Positions 5,454 through 10,914 of a DNA stretch of 10,914 nt are shown here, in pieces (position 1 is the stretch's first letter; the number at the start of each line of letters is the position of its first letter). Under the pieces are notes generated by a model that was not told the DNA's origin, searched no databases, and saw nothing but the letters and a program-made list of their open reading frames with translations. A program made the translations under genes and the position numbers. Source of the DNA: Candidatus Saccharimonadia bacterium (GTDB lineage Bacteria; Patescibacteriota; Saccharimonadia; Saccharimonadales; SZUA-47); contig CALLJT010000031.1 of the NCBI GenBank assembly GCA_938050265.1, forward strand, positions 1-10,914. Reading direction: 5' to 3'.

Positions 5454-6394
5454 AGTTCGAGCTCCGCTAGTTTGTCTCGTACTTCGTCAAGCGCTTTGCT
5501 GCCGAAACCTTTGAGATCTTTGAGTTCTGCGTCTGTGAGGCTAAACAGGTCTTTGAGACTATGAATGTCGTTGTTGATCAGCGCGTTTGTAGTTCGAGCT
5601 GAGAAGTTCAGGTCTTCGATAGACGTTGTAAGCGCATCTTTTTCTTCTTCCTGGGCTTCTACCTGTGCTTGCGCCTGTACTTGTTCAAGCATAGAAACTG
5701 CTTCGACGCGCGTCTTACCTGCGAGTGCTTCGTACTGGCTGAGTAGTATCGCGTTTGCTTCTTCGAACGCATCGCGTGGCGTGATCGAGCCGTCAGTGGT
5801 TACTGTGATGCTGAGTTTATCGAGGTCTGTGTTCTGTCCGACACGTGTTTTTTCTACGTTGTAGCGAACACGGTGTACAGGGCTGAAGATCGTGTCGAGA
5901 CTAATGAAGTCACTGCTCTGTTTCACAACGGTGTTGTCTACGTTTTGGTAGCCACGTCCTGTTTCAACGACTATTTCTGCTTTGAATTCAGACTTTGATC
6001 CATCCACAGTCGCGATTACTTGCTCAGGGTTGACTATTTCAACGTCGGCGTTGGTTTTGATGTCTTTTGCAGTAACGACTCCTGTTCCTTTTTTCTGGAT
6101 TGTCAGAGTCTGTGGCTCTTCGCTGAACACGCGGAAACGAATCTGCTTGAAGTTCTGCATGATGTCGAGTACGTCTTCTTTGATGCCCTCGACAGCGGTG
6201 AACTCGTGTGTCGCGCCATCTATTCTAAATGACGTGATACCCGCACCAGCGATGCTCGACAGGAGTACTCGTCGGATACTGTTCCCGAGAGTCATTCCGT
6301 ATCCGCCGTGGAGAGGTTCAACTACGAATGTTGCTGTAGAAGCACCATCGTCAACAACGCTCGTGATAGTTGGTGTATTGATGTGTTTTGACAT
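5450..6394 (-). CDS. rpoA: DNA-directed RNA polymerase subunit alpha
   Basis: Alpha dimerises to scaffold RNA polymerase assembly and contacts upstream promoter DNA. The 314-residue length is typical. The N-terminal domain carries GYGMTLGNSIRRVLLSS (31-47) and the assembly arginines (41-42). The insert and second dimer region follow to about residue 230. A Gln/Glu-rich linker (about 235-250) leads to the C-terminal domain, whose helix-hairpin-helix reads LKGFGSKALDEV. In the DNA-contact helix the counterparts of E. coli Arg265 and Asn268 are kept (Arg267, Asn270), but Lys271 is Ile273. The ATG at 6394 has GGGAG about 11 nt upstream. The gene sits in the canonical rpsD-rpoA-rplQ order. Confidence 0.99.
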   Translation of the reverse strand: MSKHINTPTITSVVDDGASTATFVVEPLHGGYGMTLGNSIRRVLLSSIAGAGITSFRIDGATHEFTAVEGIKEDVLDIMQNFKQIRFRVFSEEPQTLTIQKKGTGVVTAKDIKTNADVEIVNPEQVIATVDGSKSEFKAEIVVETGRGYQNVDNTVVKQSSDFISLDTIFSPVHRVRYNVEKTRVGQNTDLDKLSITVTTDGSITPRDAFEEANAILLSQYEALAGKTRVEAVSMLEQVQAQAQVEAQEEEKDALTTSIEDLNFSARTTNALINNDIHSLKDLFSLTDAELKDLKGFGSKALDEVRDKLAELEL

Positions 6395-6414
6395 AGGTAT
6401 ATGTTCTCCCTAGC

Positions 6415-7032
6415 TTATCTCGAGTAGTACTCGACTATTAGTTGTTCGTTAATGTCTGGCTCTGCTTCTTCTCGTGGTGGTGCAGCGGTAACAGTGATTT
6501 CAAATTTTTTGCGGTCTACTTTCACCCAGCTGACCAAGCCTTCTGCTGCTGGAGACGTTTCGTCTATTCGTTTGAAGTAGTCAGAGTTATGGCTTTTTTT
6601 GCGTAGAGACAGGACATCTCCTGATGTGAGTTGTACTGATGGTATATCAAACCTACGGCCATTAAGCATAAAGTGTCCGTGGGTCACTAACTGGCGTGCC
6701 GCTCGGCGACTCGGTGCGAGTCCAGCGCGGTATACGACGTTATCTGCTCTCTGCTCAAGTTTCTGCAGGAGAACCTGACCAGACTGACCTTTTGATCGCC
6801 CGGCTTCTTTCATGAGGTTCGAAAACTGGCGTTCGAGGAGTCCGTATAGGCGTTTCACTTTTTGCTTCTCTCTGAGCTGCAAAGAGTACTGACTTGATTT
6901 CTTGCGGAATCGTCCACCTGCTGCCTGGCCGGGTAGAGTGCTGCGCTTTACGAGTGCCTTGTGGGCCTTCGGGTGTAGTGCGTAGCCTTCACGGCGGGAC
7001 ATTTTTACGATAGATTGTGTATCTCGGGCCAT
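6415..7032 (-). CDS. rpsD: 30S ribosomal protein S4 (uS4)
   Basis: S4 nucleates 30S assembly by binding the 5' domain of 16S rRNA, and in many bacteria it represses its own operon. The product is 205 aa, the normal length. The N-terminal region lacks the zinc-binding cysteines, so this is the C-minus form. The S4 RNA-binding domain lies at about 94-155, with APSRRAARQLVTHGHFMLNG as its core, and the family C-terminus LIVEYYSR is intact. The ATG at 7032 lies 1 nt after the rpsK stop, with AAGGAG 8 nt upstream. The order rpsM-rpsK-rpsD-rpoA is that of the alpha operon. Confidence 0.98.
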   Translation of the reverse strand: MARDTQSIVKMSRREGYALHPKAHKALVKRSTLPGQAAGGRFRKKSSQYSLQLREKQKVKRLYGLLERQFSNLMKEAGRSKGQSGQVLLQKLEQRADNVVYRAGLAPSRRAARQLVTHGHFMLNGRRFDIPSVQLTSGDVLSLRKKSHNSDYFKRIDETSPAAEGLVSWVKVDRKKFEITVTAAPPREEAEPDINEQLIVEYYSR

Positions 7033-7033
7033 A

Positions 7034-7489
7034 TTAGTTTCTCCTTGCCTTCCGTGGTCGGGTTCCGCCGTGTGCTATTGGCGTGATATCAGTGATGCTT
7101 TCCACTGCAATATCCATGTTGCTGAGTGCACGTACAGATGTTTCACGTCCTTGTCCGATGCCGTTGATACGGACATCGACTTTGTGGAGAGAGTGGTTCT
7201 GTTTTGCTGCCTGAGCTGCTTTTTCTGCTGCGATCTGTGCAGCGTAGGCGGTGCCTTTTTTAGAGCCTCTAAAGCCGCAGCCACCCGCACTTGCTTGTGT
7301 GAGTACGTTACCTGCTTTGTCACTGAATGTGATAATGGTGTTGTTGAACGTTGCGTTAATGTGCATCTGTCCGTAGGCAACAGTACGTTTGTTTTTCTTT
7401 TTCTTTGCAGCCTTTTTGACCGGCTGCGCTTCAACATCGACAGAATTCGTAGATTCTGTGTCTGCAGTAGGTGCTTCATTGTCTGCCAT
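7034..7489 (-). CDS. rpsK: 30S ribosomal protein S11 (uS11)
   Basis: S11 lies on the 30S platform near the mRNA exit. The core matches the family: AYGQMHINATFNNTIITFSD (38-57), AGGCGFRGSKKGTAYAAQ, and the signature VRINGIGQGRETSVRAL followed by ITDITPIAHGG and RPRKARR. The 151-aa length exceeds the usual 125-130 because of an N-terminal extension of about 35 residues: first acidic (MADNEAPTAD...) and then Lys-rich (KKAAKKKKNKR). The ATG at 7489 has only a loose AGAGAG purine tract upstream. A gap of 104 nt separates it from rpsM, the longest inside the alpha cluster, and the gap holds a hairpin. Confidence 0.98.
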   Translation of the reverse strand: MADNEAPTADTESTNSVDVEAQPVKKAAKKKKNKRTVAYGQMHINATFNNTIITFSDKAGNVLTQASAGGCGFRGSKKGTAYAAQIAAEKAAQAAKQNHSLHKVDVRINGIGQGRETSVRALSNMDIAVESITDITPIAHGGTRPRKARRN

Positions 7490-7553
7490 GATCTAGTACG
7501 CTCTCTCTTTCTTATCTTCTCAATTGATCTGTTTACTGTGTGTAAGAGGTATC

Positions 7554-7579
7554 CATACGTAGACATAGTGCCACGTATG
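7554..7579 (-). other. inverted repeat / hairpin between rpsM and rpsK
   Basis: CATACGT and ACGTATG form a perfect 7-bp stem around a 12-nt loop, 14 nt after the rpsM stop and about 65 nt before the rpsK start. There is no T-run, so it is not an intrinsic terminator. It may be a translational control site, an RNA processing site, or a stabilising element. Only the inverted repeat itself is seen. Confidence 0.5.
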
Positions 7580-7593
7580 AGTTGTCTGCTTTC

Positions 7594-7980
7594 TTACGTC
7601 TTAGACAATGCTTTCTTAGCCGTGCCACCTACGGTTAGTTTTTTGCCGCGCCGTGTGCGGGCATTCGTCTTGGTTCGCTGGCCTCGTGATGGGAGGTTGC
7701 TGCTATGTCGGCTGCCTCGGTATGCTTTGATCTCTTTGAGGCGCTTGATGTTAGAAGTTACGACACGCTGAAGATCACCTTCAACAATGTACTTTTCGTT
7801 GATAACTTCTTGGATACGAGATATCTCCTGATCAGACAGGTCTTTCACGCGGACGGTTACTTCGACATTAGCCTTTTTCAAGATATCGCCGCTAGACTTC
7901 ATGCCTATGCCGTATACGTAACGCAGTGCGTATAGTATTTGTTTTTCATTGGGAATAGTAACACCTGATATACGAGCCAT
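7594..7980 (-). CDS. rpsM: 30S ribosomal protein S13 (uS13)
   Basis: S13 is in the 30S head, forms intersubunit bridges and touches P-site tRNA through its C-terminal tail. At 128 aa it is slightly longer than the usual 118-122. The N-terminus MARISGVTIPNEKQILYALRYVYGIG, the YRGSRHSSNLPSRGQRTKTNARTRRG segment (87-112) and a basic tail identify it. The ATG at 7980 is 2 nt after the rpmJ stop, and AAGGA inside the rpmJ end serves as binding site. Confidence 0.99.
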   Translation of the reverse strand: MARISGVTIPNEKQILYALRYVYGIGMKSSGDILKKANVEVTVRVKDLSDQEISRIQEVINEKYIVEGDLQRVVTSNIKRLKEIKAYRGSRHSSNLPSRGQRTKTNARTRRGKKLTVGGTAKKALSKT

Positions 7981-7982
7981 AC

Positions 7983-8096
7983 CTATCCTTGCCTTTGCTT
8001 ATGTTTAGGTTTCTCACAAATGACAGTTTTCCTGCCTTTTCGGTGTACAATTTTACAATCGGTACACATTTTTTTGACGCTTGCACGGACTTTCAT
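7983..8096 (-). CDS. rpmJ: 50S ribosomal protein L36 (bL36)
   Basis: bL36 is a tiny zinc-ribbon protein of the large subunit. The 37-residue reading frame starts MKVRASVKKMCTDCK and carries the C-C-C-H zinc set at Cys11, Cys14, Cys27 and His32, matching the zinc-binding form and the usual length of 37-38. It ends in TAG 2 nt before rpsM. AAGGA lies about 11 nt before the ATG at 8096, within a predicted small hairpin. infA-rpmJ-rpsM is the canonical order. Confidence 0.98.
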   Translation of the reverse strand: MKVRASVKKMCTDCKIVHRKGRKTVICEKPKHKQRQG

Positions 8097-8105
8097 TCTA
8101 TAGCG

Positions 8106-8155
8106 AATCCTTCCGGATCACTCGACTACGTATACTTTCGTATATGTGTGAGTGA
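8106..8155 (-). promoter_or_regulatory. structured leader of rpmJ: two GNRA-loop hairpins
   Basis: In the 67-nt infA-rpmJ gap, minus strand, TATAC-GAAA-GTATA (8131-8144) forms a 5-bp stem with a GNRA tetraloop. It is enclosed by TCACTC/GAGTGA arms (8118-8123 and 8150-8155). Next, GATCC-GGAA-GGATT (8106-8119) forms a second GNRA hairpin that contains the AAGGA binding site of rpmJ. The two outer elements share 2 nt (8118-8119), so they may compete. The pairing is read by eye and its function is unknown. Confidence 0.45.
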
Positions 8156-8163
8156 CACACTGC

Positions 8164-8385
8164 TTATTTATTACGATATGTTATTCGACCTTTGGTAAGG
8201 TCATACGGAGTAAGTTCTACTTTGACACGGTCACCAGGTACAATCCTGATGTAGTGTTTGCGCATCCTACCCGCAACGTGTGCGATAATTTGATGGCCAT
8301 TTTCAAGTTCTACCTTGAACTGAGTTCCCGGTAGGGTTTCGGTTATTACACCTTCGAGTTCTATAACTTCCTTGTTCTTGGCCAT
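8164..8385 (-). CDS. infA: translation initiation factor IF-1
   Basis: IF-1 binds the 30S A site during initiation. The 73-residue product is a single OB fold: MAKNKEVIELEGVITETLPG, FKVELENGHQIIAHVAGRMRKHYIRI and PGDRVKVELTPYDLTKGRI match the family along the whole length. A longer frame to a TTG at 8403 is rejected because that codon lies inside the promoter -10 hexamer and the family starts at MAK. The predicted transcript has only about 10 nt before the ATG and no Shine-Dalgarno. It follows secY directly, without the adk and map genes found there in many bacteria. Confidence 0.98.
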   Translation of the reverse strand: MAKNKEVIELEGVITETLPGTQFKVELENGHQIIAHVAGRMRKHYIRIVPGDRVKVELTPYDLTKGRITYRNK

Positions 8386-8402
8386 ACAATATTCAGTGGT
8401 CA

Positions 8403-8431
8403 ATTATAGCAAAACCGACAGGTTTCGCCAA
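8403..8431 (-). promoter_or_regulatory. promoter of infA and the alpha-operon genes
   Basis: On the minus strand, TTGGCG (8426-8431, 4 of 6 to the -35) is followed after 17 nt by a perfect TATAAT (8403-8408). The infA ATG lies 17 nt after the -10, so the 5' leader would be about 10 nt. It fills the 76-nt secY-infA gap and would allow the infA-to-rpsI genes to be transcribed apart from the spc genes. Confidence 0.75.
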
Positions 8432-8461
8432 ATCTTTTTTCGGCTCCATTAGTTTTGTTCG

Positions 8462-9961
8462 TTAACTGGTCTGCTCCGCAGTCTTTTTGCGTTTGCGTAG
8501 ACGACGTTTCTTGGGCTTGTCGTCAAAGTCAGTGTCTCCGGAGCCCTCAAAGTAGTCAGGGCTTGAGTAGTCGTCGTAGGTCACCATGAGTGCACGAGAT
8601 TCGATCTGCCGCAGCGTTTCGATAGCAACCGCAACAAGGATCAGGACACTCGTGCCCCCGACGGTGAGGTTACCAGTATCGATGTAGCGCTGAAGGAGGA
8701 TTGGGCCAAGTGCAATGAGCGCGAGGCTAATACTACCGAAAAACGTCAGACGAGTTACTACGGCACGCAAGTACTTCTCAGTGTCGTTACCGCTACGGAT
8801 GCCTTCTATGAACCCACCCTGCTTCTGTAGGTTCTCTGCGATCTCTTTCGCGTTGAACGTAATGCTTGTATAGAAGTAGGTGAACATGACAATGAGTACG
8901 AAGTACGTCGCAGGATATATGTAGGCAGTCCACTCGCCGCTGTTGAGTGATTGAGATGTCGGGTTTGCGAACCATGTTGTGAGGTTGGTGCCGAGTGTAC
9001 TCCATGTCTCATTGGCGTTGCCAGTAAGGATCTGGCCCAAGAAACTCGGAACAGTCAAGAACGCTACGGCGAAGATGATTGGGATCACACCAGCTGTAAT
9101 GAGTTTGACTGGGAGTGACGTCGTCACGCCTCCGTACGTCCTGTTGCCCTGCACGCGTTTGGCATAGTTGATGGTTACCTTACGGTGGGCTTCATTGAGT
9201 TTGACGACTGCCCAGGTGGTGAATAGTACGAATGCAGTTAGCAGCAGGCCTATCCAGAGCCCTCGTCCGCTGTAGTTGATTGTTCGTCCAAGCAATGTGA
9301 ACGATTCGCTGCCAGAGAATACACTTGATAGGATTGCAGATACTGTTGTCGGTAACTGAGAAACGATACTCGCAGTAATCAGAAGACTAATACCGTTACC
9401 CACGTTCTGTTCTGTTATAAGCTCACCGAGCCACATAGACAGCATCGCACCACCAACGAGCGCCGTGACCATGAGCACCCATATGCCAATCGAGGCATTC
9501 GCGGTAATGTCGAGGCCAGATACGCTCTGGGCTTGTTGCCGCACAAGTACAATTGCGCCTACACCTTGAATGATAGCCAATGGGAATGTGAGCATGCGTG
9601 TAAACTGGTTGATCTTCTTGCGACCATACTCGCCTTCTTTATTGAGGGCTTCAAGCTTCGGTATGGCTTGGGTCAGTAGCTGCATGATGATGCTGGCGTT
9701 AATGTAGGGACCAAGACCGATCAGCATAATTGAGAAGTTAGCGAGGGCTCCACCTGAGAGCACGTCAAGAAATCCAACAAGACCGGTGTTTTGAGTTGCA
9801 GTAAAAAGTGTATCAAGTAGTGACCGTAGGGTCGTCGGATCAGATAGCGGTATAGGGATTTGAGCCAATACACGGAACACGACTAAAATACCTACTACGG
9901 CGAGTAGACGATTACGCATGTCTTCGTGTTTAAGCGACCTCCAAATAACTTTCCAGTTCAC
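8462..9961 (-). CDS. secY: protein translocase subunit SecY
   Basis: SecY is the pore of the Sec translocon in the inner membrane. The 499-residue product has the family's ten-helix hydrophobic pattern, with motifs FRVLAQIPIPL near residues 29-39, IMQLLTQAIPKLEALNKEGEYGRKKINQFTR, NVGNGISLLITASIV, KVTINYAKRVQGNRTYGG and LPVKLITAGVIPIIFAVAFL. It is longer than the usual 430-450 because of an enlarged periplasmic segment (about 310-345) and a charged cytosolic C-terminal tail (FDDKPKKRRLRKRKK). The GTG at 9961 is chosen: AAGGGG lies about 9 nt upstream, and the family's first conserved residues follow directly. The next Met is residue 15. rplO-secY is the normal order. Confidence 0.98.
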   Translation of the reverse strand: MNWKVIWRSLKHEDMRNRLLAVVGILVVFRVLAQIPIPLSDPTTLRSLLDTLFTATQNTGLVGFLDVLSGGALANFSIMLIGLGPYINASIIMQLLTQAIPKLEALNKEGEYGRKKINQFTRMLTFPLAIIQGVGAIVLVRQQAQSVSGLDITANASIGIWVLMVTALVGGAMLSMWLGELITEQNVGNGISLLITASIVSQLPTTVSAILSSVFSGSESFTLLGRTINYSGRGLWIGLLLTAFVLFTTWAVVKLNEAHRKVTINYAKRVQGNRTYGGVTTSLPVKLITAGVIPIIFAVAFLTVPSFLGQILTGNANETWSTLGTNLTTWFANPTSQSLNSGEWTAYIYPATYFVLIVMFTYFYTSITFNAKEIAENLQKQGGFIEGIRSGNDTEKYLRAVVTRLTFFGSISLALIALGPILLQRYIDTGNLTVGGTSVLILVAVAIETLRQIESRALMVTYDDYSSPDYFEGSGDTDFDDKPKKRRLRKRKKTAEQTS

Positions 9962-9994
9962 TCTTTTGTACCCCTTACCTTTCCTATGACTGAC

Positions 9995-10003
9995 AGTATA
10001 TCA
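9995..10003 (-). promoter_or_regulatory. possible extended -10 promoter for secY
   Basis: The minus strand reads TGATATACT, an extended -10 (TG-N-TATACT), in the 79-nt rplO-secY gap, 33 nt before the secY GTG. No convincing -35 is seen, which is tolerable for an extended -10. Position and motif are the only support. Confidence 0.3.
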
Positions 10004-10040
10004 CTAGACCCTATGTATCGTGGTGTCTAAGTGTGTTGTA

Positions 10041-10505
10041 TTATGCGTCGTTTGAGACGCGTGTAGATTTCGGTCGAGCTACTTTTTCGAACGATCCACC
10101 AGCTTTGCGTATGACTTCAGCTGCGTTAGCGCTTGCGCCTTGCAGTTTTACGTCAACTTTTGATGTGAGATCGCCTCGTACGACGACTTTTGCACGTTGG
10201 TCTGGTCGTTTCAGTATGCGTGCTTCGTAGAGCGTGTAGTTGTCTACAACGCCTGTAAAGTTACTCAGTTGACCTGTTGTGATTGTCGTAGGTTGCTCAC
10301 GAAACTGTGTGAAACCACGTAGCTTCGGTATGCGTGCCATAAGTGGGTTCTGTCCACCTTCGAATCCTGGTTTCTTGCTGCTTCCAGCACGAGACTTCTG
10401 GCCTTTTGTACCACGACCGGCAGTTTTACCTTGTCCGGCACTGATACCACGACCGACTCGCTTTGCTTTACGGTTTGAGCGTACATTAAGTTCGTTGTAC
10501 TTCAT
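10041..10505 (-). CDS. rplO: 50S ribosomal protein L15 (uL15)
   Basis: uL15 is a late-assembly large-subunit protein. The 154-residue product has the characteristic Gly/Arg/Lys-rich N-terminus (KRVGRGISAGQGKTAGRGTK, then GQKSRAGS and FEGGQNPLMARIPKLRGF) and a C-terminal globular domain ending in VDVKLQGASANAAEVIRKAGG, all in family order and of normal length. The ATG at 10505 overlaps the rpsE stop as TAATG, with AGAGG 7 nt upstream. The usual intervening gene rpmD is absent, so uL15 follows uS5 directly. Confidence 0.98.
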   Translation of the reverse strand: MKYNELNVRSNRKAKRVGRGISAGQGKTAGRGTKGQKSRAGSSKKPGFEGGQNPLMARIPKLRGFTQFREQPTTITTGQLSNFTGVVDNYTLYEARILKRPDQRAKVVVRGDLTSKVDVKLQGASANAAEVIRKAGGSFEKVARPKSTRVSNDA

Positions 10506-10914
10506 TATTTAGCCTCTGCTTTCGACTTCGCGTCTGCTTTTGCTTTAGACGGTGCAGCCTGTGTTTTTTTAGAAGAAGACTGTGACGGCTTCTTAACGGG
10601 TGCGAGGTGCCATTTGTCTTTCGGTAGGATAGACTGTAATGCCTCAATGGTTGCATACGCGATGTTGGTTTTGTTGTTAGAGCCAAGTGATTTAGACAAA
10701 ATGTTGTGGTATCCAGCTACTTCAAGTACGACTCGGACAACACCACCGGCGATCAGACCTGTACCAGGTGCGGCGGGCTTTAGGAGCACGATAGCACCAG
10801 ATACTTTTGATTGCTGTTCGTGAGCTACTGTGCCGTTGTCGATAGTGACCTGTATCATGTTCTTTTTAGCAACGTCAGCTGCCTTAGAGATAGCCGTTGT
10901 TACGTCTGCACCTT
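10505..10914 (-). CDS. rpsE: 30S ribosomal protein S5 (uS5), partial; N-terminus outside window
   Basis: S5 helps decoding accuracy and mRNA unwinding at the 30S entry. The frame is open to the window edge, so about 136 C-terminal residues are visible and the double-stranded RNA-binding domain is mostly cut off. The visible start (GADVTTAISKAADVAKKN) and the domain MIQVTIDNGTVAH, VLLKPAAPGTGLIAGGVVRVVLEVAGYHNILSKSLGSNNKTN and ATIEAL match S5 closely. The Met at 10858 is internal, since conserved S5 sequence continues upstream in frame. After the conserved core there is a low-complexity Ser/Lys/Ala tail of about 30 residues (SQSSSKKTQAAPSKAKADAK...) not seen in standard S5. Confidence 0.97.
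   Translation of the reverse strand, partial: GADVTTAISKAADVAKKNMIQVTIDNGTVAHEQQSKVSGAIVLLKPAAPGTGLIAGGVVRVVLEVAGYHNILSKSLGSNNKTNIAYATIEALQSILPKDKWHLAPVKKPSQSSSKKTQAAPSKAKADAKSKAEAK

Noticed and set aside
7490..7515. Possible promoter before rpsK (TTGAGA with TACTAG)
   Set aside because: The spacing is 19 nt, the -10 matches only 3 of 6, and it would leave just 3 nt before the ATG.
7070..7771. Long plus-strand open frame (233 codons) opposite rpsK and rpsM
   Set aside because: It is antisense to two certain ribosomal protein genes and gives a Cys/Phe-rich, family-less protein. It is a frame shadow.
8409..8450. Possible terminator after secY (GCCGAA / TTTGGC)
   Set aside because: The short stem contains a G-U pair, no T-run follows, and it overlaps the -35 of the infA promoter.

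Overview
The window is a bacterial chromosome segment in which every gene I can support lies on the minus strand, so biological order runs from position 10914 down to 1. I infer a Candidate Phyla Radiation (Patescibacteria) genome, most likely Saccharibacteria-like. The main reason is that rpsE is followed directly, with a TAATG overlap, by rplO: there is no rpmD (uL30) between them, and loss of uL30 is a known hallmark of that group. Other clues are very tight packing, no adk or map between secY and infA, TGA read as stop (this excludes the TGA=Gly code of Gracilibacteria/Absconditabacteria), and the appended run rpsD-rpoA-rplQ-rplM-rpsI. The phylum itself is an inference.

Region 10914-4042 is the end of the spc operon fused to the alpha operon: rpsE (partial), rplO, secY, infA, rpmJ, rpsM, rpsK, rpsD, rpoA, rplQ, rplM, rpsI. 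A clear promoter (TTGGCG-17-TATAAT) restarts transcription in front of infA. An intrinsic terminator with a six-T tail closes the unit after rpsI. rpmJ (37 aa, zinc ribbon) is encoded between infA and rpsM. Compact hairpins lie in the infA-rpmJ and rpsM-rpsK gaps and are candidates for ribosomal protein feedback sites.

Region 3990-1 is a second transcription unit that starts from a TTGACA-18-TAAGAT promoter. The order is a 27-codon ORF whose ATG falls at the expected transcription start, two consecutive hairpins, six perfect CACAT repeats running into the start codon of a divergent prephenate dehydratase/ACT protein (pheA-like), trpS with its own leaderless-type promoter, an unrecognised 35-aa ORF, an RluA-family pseudouridine synthase, and the start of DNA polymerase III delta' (cut by the window edge). 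The last four genes are joined by ATGA overlaps or a 6-nt gap.

The first region makes ribosomal proteins, the RNA polymerase alpha subunit, IF-1 and the SecY channel. The second groups tRNA-Trp charging, rRNA modification and a clamp-loader subunit with a possible aromatic amino acid enzyme. The most unusual part is the pheA leader (about 3728-3977). I found no mobile element, CRISPR array, tRNA or rRNA.
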